NCBI RefSeq assembly: GCF_000192795.1
Contig: NW_007360674.1
Span: 1 to 21,408, forward strand
Length of the DNA stretch: 21,408 bases
Direction of reading: 5' to 3'
Source of the DNA: Vavraia culicis subsp. floridensis
Taxonomy: Eukaryota > Microsporidia > Pleistophoridae
In this document: positions 17,172 through 21,408 of the stretch, piece by piece
Position numbering within the stretch: the first letter of the stretch is position 1
Layout: every line of letters begins with the position of its first letter
Made by a program: the position numbers and the translations under genes
The notes under the pieces: model-generated
Database searches by the model: none
Seen by the model: only the letters and a program-made list of their open reading frames with translations
Told to the model about the DNA's origin: nothing

Positions 17172-18191
17172 TTAATCACTTTCATCGATTGAGAAAGGCC
17201 ATGCAGCGGACAGCGCGGCCAGGTTGATCAAGTATTTTCGCAGGATTGCCTCTTTTACGTTATCATTTGCTGTGCTATCGATCTCGTTTACCATCCTGAA
17301 CAAAGACCGCACTGCATCGATCAGCAGCCGCTCGGACTTGTTGTCCTCCTCGTTTATCCTAACATAAATCTCAAGTAGACACATCACGATGTGATGAAAA
17401 GGCTTAAGTGCCGATAACACGGCAAGAAACGCATAAATACCATCAACATGTTGCAGCATTATACTTTTCAGCACACGGTGTATGTTCATGTTGACAGACA
17501 GGAAGTGTTTGTGCTCCTTGGTAACAGTTATAAATAAATAGGTAATATCAAAAATGATGGCGCTTCGCATAGCACAAGTGAGCATTTGATCAAAGTTAAA
17601 TGCAAAATATGCATCACCCCATAGTTTATCATACAGGTGCTTGTACTCCAACCTGATGTGCTTTTTAAGACCCATAGCCATTTTATGCGCCAAACTGTCT
17701 TCAGATGCTGATGTTTTAGGCATATCATCGGCCAAATTTCCGCAATTCGTAGGTTTAGTATTGGTATCTGATTGAGGTACGTTGGGCAATCCTGATTCCA
17801 ACCGCTTTGGTTCATTGTTAGACGCACATACGCGTATAGGCGAGTGGGATTTCGATTTCGGCTGCTCACATCTTTTCCTAAGACAAGCAACGTGGTTCTG
17901 TGATCCATGTATCGATGATATGTCGGATCTGGGTGAATTGACAACATGGCTTTGCGGACGGGCCGTTGTCATGGATGGTACATTAACTGGATTAGAGTGT
18001 CCTTTAGGACCACTAAACATTTCTTTTGAGCCTGGTAGGCTGTTTACTATGTTCCATGCCAATTTTTGTGCTTTTTTCGTGGTCTCAGGGGAAACAGTAG
18101 GATTAGCGGCTCGAATGCTGACGAAAGCGATACATACGCAGAAAAAATGCATGGGAAGACCGCATCGTTTCCTTAAATACTTTTGTGTCAT
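17172..18191 (-). CDS. Putative secreted protein with Ser/Pro/Asn-rich linker and helical C terminus, unknown
   Basis: I do not recognise this 339-residue protein. The ATG at 18191 gives MTQKYLRKRCGLPMHFFCVCIAFVSIRAA: a basic n-region, a hydrophobic core at about 13-26 and a small-residue cleavage site (IRAAN), a typical signal peptide. Residues about 45-165 are a polar Ser/Pro/Asn/Lys linker with a few cysteines. About 170-335 form an all-helical domain, with hydrophobic runs such as FDITYLFITVT and IYAFLAVLSALKPFHHIVMC that may be buried helices. There is no known motif. An out-of-frame ATG at 18204, 13 bases upstream, opens a 33-codon frame overlapping the start. It belongs to a same-strand group with the genes at 15201 and 18346. 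Confidence 0.6.
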   Translation of the reverse strand: MTQKYLRKRCGLPMHFFCVCIAFVSIRAANPTVSPETTKKAQKLAWNIVNSLPGSKEMFSGPKGHSNPVNVPSMTTARPQSHVVNSPRSDISSIHGSQNHVACLRKRCEQPKSKSHSPIRVCASNNEPKRLESGLPNVPQSDTNTKPTNCGNLADDMPKTSASEDSLAHKMAMGLKKHIRLEYKHLYDKLWGDAYFAFNFDQMLTCAMRSAIIFDITYLFITVTKEHKHFLSVNMNIHRVLKSIMLQHVDGIYAFLAVLSALKPFHHIVMCLLEIYVRINEEDNKSERLLIDAVRSLFRMVNEIDSTANDNVKEAILRKYLINLAALSAAWPFSIDESD

Positions 18192-18345
18192 CAAAATTCA
18201 CCATTTTAGGTGCTTTTAAGCTAATTTGGAACACGCCATATTTTACCTGAAATATTGGCAATTGGATCCAAATAGATCCATGTTTTACATCTTAATACCA
18301 GATAATTGATGTATTTTAGTGTGACAGGTACAAAAATTTTTTATT
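18192..18345. promoter_or_regulatory. Upstream region of the 17172-18191 gene
   Basis: A short AT-rich spacer lies between the broken gene ending at 18346 and the secreted-protein start. It carries the out-of-frame ATG at 18204-18202. No CCC motif is present. Confidence 0.3.
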
Positions 18346-18743
18346 TTAGAAATTTATCTCTTTATCAGCATTTGATCCCACCATTTGACGTTTAAACTGA
18401 TATTTTCTGTTATGGTGCTCCAGAAGCGTTTCCTGCGCGTATACAAGATCCAAAATAGAAGATAAGTCGATCATTTTACTTTTGAAATGCTTAACGTTTT
18501 CATACCGGTGCTCTACCGTTCTATTCGTTATGTTTGTCGTGGTGCTCTGTGATACCCGCTCATATCATCTATAGTTTCATTCAATATCATCTTTGTGCTG
18601 CCGAGCCAGTTCTACCACAATCCGAAATGTTCATTTTCAGCACCTCTTTTTGTCGCTTCCGTTTTTAAAACTGTCAACTATATCAGCAGCCGCAGACGTG
18701 TCCAAAAGCTTATCACACAAGCAAAAAAAATGCAATCAGACAT
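18346..18743 (-). pseudogene. Probable broken gene for a small secreted protein
   Basis: From an ATG at 18743 the minus strand reads MSDCIFFACVISFW, a signal-peptide-like start, then quickly hits a stop in that frame. After a one-base shift, in or near a run of eight T (18723-18730 on the plus strand), a second frame continues to a TAA at 18346-18348. It has coding-like composition (KLLDTSAAADIVDSFKNG, IVVELARQHKDDIE, and a clean 66-codon end with TVEHRYENVKHFKSK and LVYAQETLLEHHNRK). That frame is interrupted by four stops, all TGA. The signal start, helical charged body and neighbourhood match the other putative secreted genes. A chance open frame is the alternative, since only the last 66 codons are free of stops. 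Confidence 0.35.
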
Positions 18744-18940
18744 GCGAAGTGATCCTGAGAAGCACAACCTGCGAGTAAAGTTTTTTACCAAAAGTTTATT
18801 CATTTGCTCACAAGCGATGTTTGCTAAAAAACTGCCTTTACGAATCAGAGCAACAAACCTAATTTGAGAGTGTCCGCAATATTTCTGTTTAAAACCGCTA
18901 CTCTTCATATCAACACTAAATAAGCTACCTTTTAGAACAA

Positions 18941-19025
18941 AGCCCTGTATTTGGCAGAGACGAGAGGTGCAGTGACAGATACCAAGGCAGTTGTGGTTGA
19001 CTGCCTATAACAGGGGCGTACCCCT
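18941..19025. other. Hairpin-rich segment downstream of eL13
   Basis: This segment contains a perfect 7-bp stem AGGCAGT/ACTGCCT (18985-18991 with 19000-19006, 8-base loop). It is enclosed by GCCCTGT (18942-18948) pairing with ACAGGGGC (19010-19017) with one bulge. A further hairpin AGGGG-CGTA-CCCCT (about 19012-19025) is an alternative to the outer stem. It sits just past the eL13 stop on the minus strand. It could be a 3'-end element or a small structured RNA. It is not a tRNA: no T-arm or anticodon arm fits. Confidence 0.35.
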
Positions 19026-19055
19026 TCAACCGTGTAAAAATCAATAACGCTTTAT

Positions 19056-19562
19056 TTATCTCTCGAATGCCTCGACGTAGCTGTTTATATCAGCTACGTT
19101 GATAAACTTGGTGACCGGTTTTTCGTTCTTAACCGGCATAATGGTGCCTCTGAAGGACGTAGCATTATCTTCTCTCGCCTCCTTCGCATTCTTGTACACC
19201 TTCACGTGTCCCAAATACTCTTTCAACCTCTCAACATTTCTCTCGTATGTCTCCATGTTCCTATCCTTCCTCCTCTTGTCAATCTTCACACCAACGCTCA
19301 TCGCATACCTCAACTCGACGCCGGCCCCGACTATCTCCTGCTCGGTAAAACCTCTGCCCAAACGTACTTTGTAGTTGTACCGCTGGGTAGGCTGCCGAAC
19401 AACGGGCAGAAGCTTCTTCACAGGAATCGGATACTGCTTTTTGGCCTTTTCACGGCGTGTATTTCGGCGCTTCACTCCTTTGGCTGGCTGGTTGAACCAT
19501 GTCTTGAATTTCATTGAGCCTTTGTTGAAGTGATTGCTCACTAAGGCGTTGTTGTGTTTCAT
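19056..19562 (-). CDS. RPL13: 60S ribosomal protein eL13
   Basis: The 168-residue protein shows the eL13 signature near its N terminus: HFNKGSMKFKTWFNQPAKGV (11-30) followed by a basic stretch KRRNTRREKA. RYNYKVRLGRGFTEQEI (61-77) and GVELRYAMSVGVKIDKRRKDRN follow, equivalent to the family's 'G....AR.IGI.VD.RR.N'. It is shorter than yeast L13 (199), missing mostly C-terminal extension. eL13 lies on the solvent side of the large subunit near the 5.8S/domain I region. The start is supported by CCCC 6-9 bases upstream and an AT block. It is divergent from uS9 with a 1.3-kb gap. Confidence 0.92.
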   Translation of the reverse strand: MKHNNALVSNHFNKGSMKFKTWFNQPAKGVKRRNTRREKAKKQYPIPVKKLLPVVRQPTQRYNYKVRLGRGFTEQEIVGAGVELRYAMSVGVKIDKRRKDRNMETYERNVERLKEYLGHVKVYKNAKEAREDNATSFRGTIMPVKNEKPVTKFINVADINSYVEAFER

Positions 19563-19567
19563 TTTTA

Positions 19568-19590
19568 GGGGAGGATAAAAAATATTTTTT
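19568..19590 (-). promoter_or_regulatory. AT block plus CCCC element before eL13
   Basis: On the minus strand AAAAAATATTTTTT (19590-19577) is followed by TCCTCCCC (CCCC at 19571-19568), 6-9 bases before the ATG at 19562. Confidence 0.6.
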
Positions 19591-20823
19591 TATTGTGCTG
19601 GTCGGAACTGGAGCATGGGGTGAACGAGCGTATTTTTATGGAGCAAGGACCGAATGGTCATACAAATCAATTCTTCCATCATTTTGAAGTAAAAGTATTG
19701 CAAAAATGCATAGGTGATAAAACTCATCATGTCTGCAAGCAAGAAAGCGCTAATGCTATGTGCTGTAAGAATGAGCTATAGTAACCGCTTTTTCTACCCT
19801 ACAACAGTTCAAAACACTGACTCTCTGTAAACGGCCAGCAGTGGTACAATTCTTCACTTTATCCTTCACCCACATTATTGTGCAACACTGCTTTGGTGCT
19901 CATGCTCAGTTATAACTCGTAGCACCTTTTCTACGTCGGCAGCCTTCCCTTTGCTGTGCATCCGAATGCATCCCTCTCCAGCGATTTGCATGCAACTTCG
20001 CTATTTTTAACCGATTCATGGTGGTTTATTAGAGTTGAACTTCCAGCGCAGGGATCGAGTGTACCATGCCTTATGCGTGGCAGTCCTTCACCGTACGCTT
20101 TTCTTTTTTAAACAGCTTTATTCAACACCATCCTGCACACGCATCTATTCCGTACAAAATCCATTTGATGGACCAACACCAGCCCGTCACTATTTGCTCT
20201 AGTGGCCCATCTGCCACAACATTATATTAGAATTCTAGGACAACTGGTAAATCCTTCTGAGAAGACTCTGGTACTGGTAATTACCATGAATCTTGCATCA
20301 GCCTAAGTTCTAACAGATTTGAAGCTCAGCACCTTTGATCCACGCCATTTTTTAGCACCCACCGCAAAAAGTCATTACTCCTCGATCTTGAGGCAACCGG
20401 TTCGATCCCACGCAACACACAGAGGCCGTACAAGTTCTAGCAAGTTGACTTTGATCAAATCCATTTGCTGCGTACATTCACCTGAATCACATTGGAGTAG
20501 GTACGATACAATAATAGTGGTAAAAGCAATTCCTCGAAATGATTTAGAGCCTCGTAAAATCGGCAGTAAAAATCTTAGTAAACGTTCAATGTGCCAGGTA
20601 AGTCTGTTTGTGTGTTGTGAGGTGATATTTAGGCGTGACTCGAAAAATTAATAAATTTTTCGTGAACCTTACGTGAGAAGGAGACCAAGCCACGATTTAT
20701 GCTTTATTGCAGCAAATGTGCATATTCATATCACAATCAGACCGAATTAGCACATCTTTACGCACAAAACCATGATCTAAATTGCAGTAGATACGTAGAA
20801 CTGGCCTAGCTCTGTTCATTCAT

Positions 20824-20844
20824 AAAAAATTTTTTGCTTGCCCC
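20824..20844 (+). promoter_or_regulatory. AAAAAATTTTTT plus CCCC element before uS9
   Basis: A perfect AAAAAATTTTTT (20824-20835) is followed by GCCCC (CCCC at 20841-20844), 10-13 bases before the ATG at 20854. It is the clearest copy of the shared element in the window. Confidence 0.65.
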
Positions 20845-20853
20845 TAAATTAAA

Positions 20854-21282
20854 ATGCAAGAAGTGAAAACAATCGGCACAAAGAAGCATGCCAAGGCGCA
20901 CGCCACCACAGTACCCATACAATCACCGTTCTCCCTCACAGTGAACCATGTCGGTCTTGCTCTTGTCCAGGATGTCTTCATGCGCAACAAGATCAACGAG
21001 CTTATTCTGATCATTGGTCAGGAGAATTTGGAGAACCTGCGCGTTAACGTAAGTGTTAGAGGAGGCGGGCACGTTTCACAGGTCTATGCAGTGAGGCAGG
21101 CAATTGCAAAAGGTGTAGTAGCGTTCTATGGTAAATTTGTCGATGAAGAGAGAAAACAGGAAATACAGAATAGATTGATAAAGTTTGACAAATTTACGCT
21201 TGTGGCTGATCCTCGCAGATCAGAGCCAAAGAAGGCCGGTGGACCATCTGCACGTGCGAAGTATACGAAGAGTTACCGTTAA
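20854..21282 (+). CDS. RPS16: 40S ribosomal protein uS9 (S16)
   Basis: The 142-residue protein is almost the same length as yeast S16 (143) and shows the whole uS9 pattern. It has TIGTKKHAKAHATTV near the start (family 'GKKKTATAVA'), the central VSVRGGGHVSQVYAVRQAIA with KGVVAFY, and the conserved basic end DPRRSEPKKAGGPSARAKYT followed by KSYR. The C-terminal Tyr-Arg reaches the P-site tRNA in the small subunit, and the last residues here (SYR) keep it. The start is fixed by the AAATTT/CCCC element. Its stop lies 102 bases from the stop of the second V-ATPase F copy, which converges on it. Confidence 0.95.
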   Translation: MQEVKTIGTKKHAKAHATTVPIQSPFSLTVNHVGLALVQDVFMRNKINELILIIGQENLENLRVNVSVRGGGHVSQVYAVRQAIAKGVVAFYGKFVDEERKQEIQNRLIKFDKFTLVADPRRSEPKKAGGPSARAKYTKSYR

Positions 21283-21358
21283 ATTAAAAAGTCTTGGCAT
21301 CGCATTTTTTGACCGGTTTTATTTCTTTTTTGAGTTGTGTGCTATCCGTGGTGCTTTT

Positions 21359-21408
21359 TGCTCACCCATCGTTGATCAGTCACATTAGTGACAGCCCGTC
21401 TTCGTGGG
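21359..21408 (-). repeat. Inverted repeat, right arm (second V-ATPase F 3' end and flank)
   Basis: This is the reverse complement of 4701-4750 with two differences. Past the shared 50 bases, both copies have a GAGCAAAAAG stretch, directly here and about 20 bases later in the left copy, which suggests a small indel in the left or right flank. Confidence 0.95.
21385..21408 (-). CDS. VMA7: V-ATPase subunit F, copy 2, 3' end only (cut by window edge)
   Basis: The minus strand reads P-T-K-T-G-C-H-stop, the same seven C-terminal residues as copy 1 at 4701-4724. One synonymous change (CCC for CCT) is the only coding difference in the visible part. The rest of the gene lies beyond the window. It converges on uS9. 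Whether the copy is whole and functional cannot be seen. Confidence 0.7.
   Translation of the reverse strand, partial: PTKTGCH

Larger units (their letters stand above)
19563..20853. other. 1.3-kb intergenic stretch between divergent ribosomal protein genes
   Basis: No supported gene is present. A 110-codon plus-strand frame (20319-20651) starts only at TTG, lacks any domain and has no start motif. The ends hold the eL13 and uS9 promoters. The middle is of intermediate GC and shows no clear repeat or tRNA. Confidence 0.45.

Noticed and set aside
18942..19017. A 76-base segment with pairing ends of tRNA length
   Set aside because: No T-loop, anticodon arm or D-arm matches on either strand. 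Kept only as a structured segment.
20385..20415. GGTTCGATCCC, resembling a tRNA B box/T loop
   Set aside because: The flanking bases do not form a T stem and no acceptor, D or anticodon arms can be built around it.
20589..20603. ATGTGCCAG followed by GTAAGT, a perfect 5' splice donor as in microsporidian introns
   Set aside because: Joining to the next TTTAG acceptor gives an immediate stop. uS9 already has a complete start with its promoter element at 20854, so no spliced gene fits.

Overview
This window looks like a piece of a microsporidian nuclear genome. The reasons are intron-less and often shortened eukaryotic genes, very short AUG-proximal leaders carrying a CCC/CCCC motif (sometimes with an AAATTT-type element just upstream), and a mix of core eukaryotic genes (ribosomal proteins, V-ATPase, PIP kinase, tRNA deaminase, chitin synthase chaperone, Golgi sugar-nucleotide transporter) with lineage-specific proteins that begin with signal peptides. 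Intergenic gaps of 0.7-2.2 kb, some holding what look like decayed genes, suggest a larger, less compacted genome (Trachipleistophora/Vavraia-like rather than Encephalitozoon-like). That last step is inference and I cannot name a species.

Layout. Positions 1-4750 are visibly GC-richer and gene-dense: a GDP-mannose-transporter-like protein (minus), the inactive subunit of the tRNA A34 deaminase (Tad3, minus), a divergently transcribed Chs7-type chitin synthase export chaperone (plus), a 48-bp tandem repeat, and V-ATPase subunit F (plus). From about 4750 the DNA becomes AT-rich: a large putative secreted protein (5824-7806, minus), a 2.2-kb gene-free stretch with a possible recombinase relic, a coiled-coil protein (10000-10791, minus), ribosomal protein eL31 (plus), a small unknown ORF (minus), a PIP 4/5-kinase (plus) and the 60S biogenesis factor Rlp24 (minus). 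Next come two putative secreted proteins and one broken gene of the same kind (15.2-18.75 kb, all minus). Ribosomal proteins eL13 (minus) and uS9 (plus) lie at the right end.

The most unexpected feature is that the last 50 bases repeat, in inverted orientation, the 3' end and downstream flank of the V-ATPase subunit F gene at 4701-4750. A second copy of that gene therefore enters from the right edge. The left copy sits exactly at the change of base composition, which suggests a segmental duplication or rearrangement junction.

The genes are not operonic. They share themes: translation (eL31, eL13, uS9, Rlp24, Tad3), endomembrane and cell-wall traffic (sugar transporter, Chs7, V-ATPase, PIP kinase), and probable host-facing secreted proteins.
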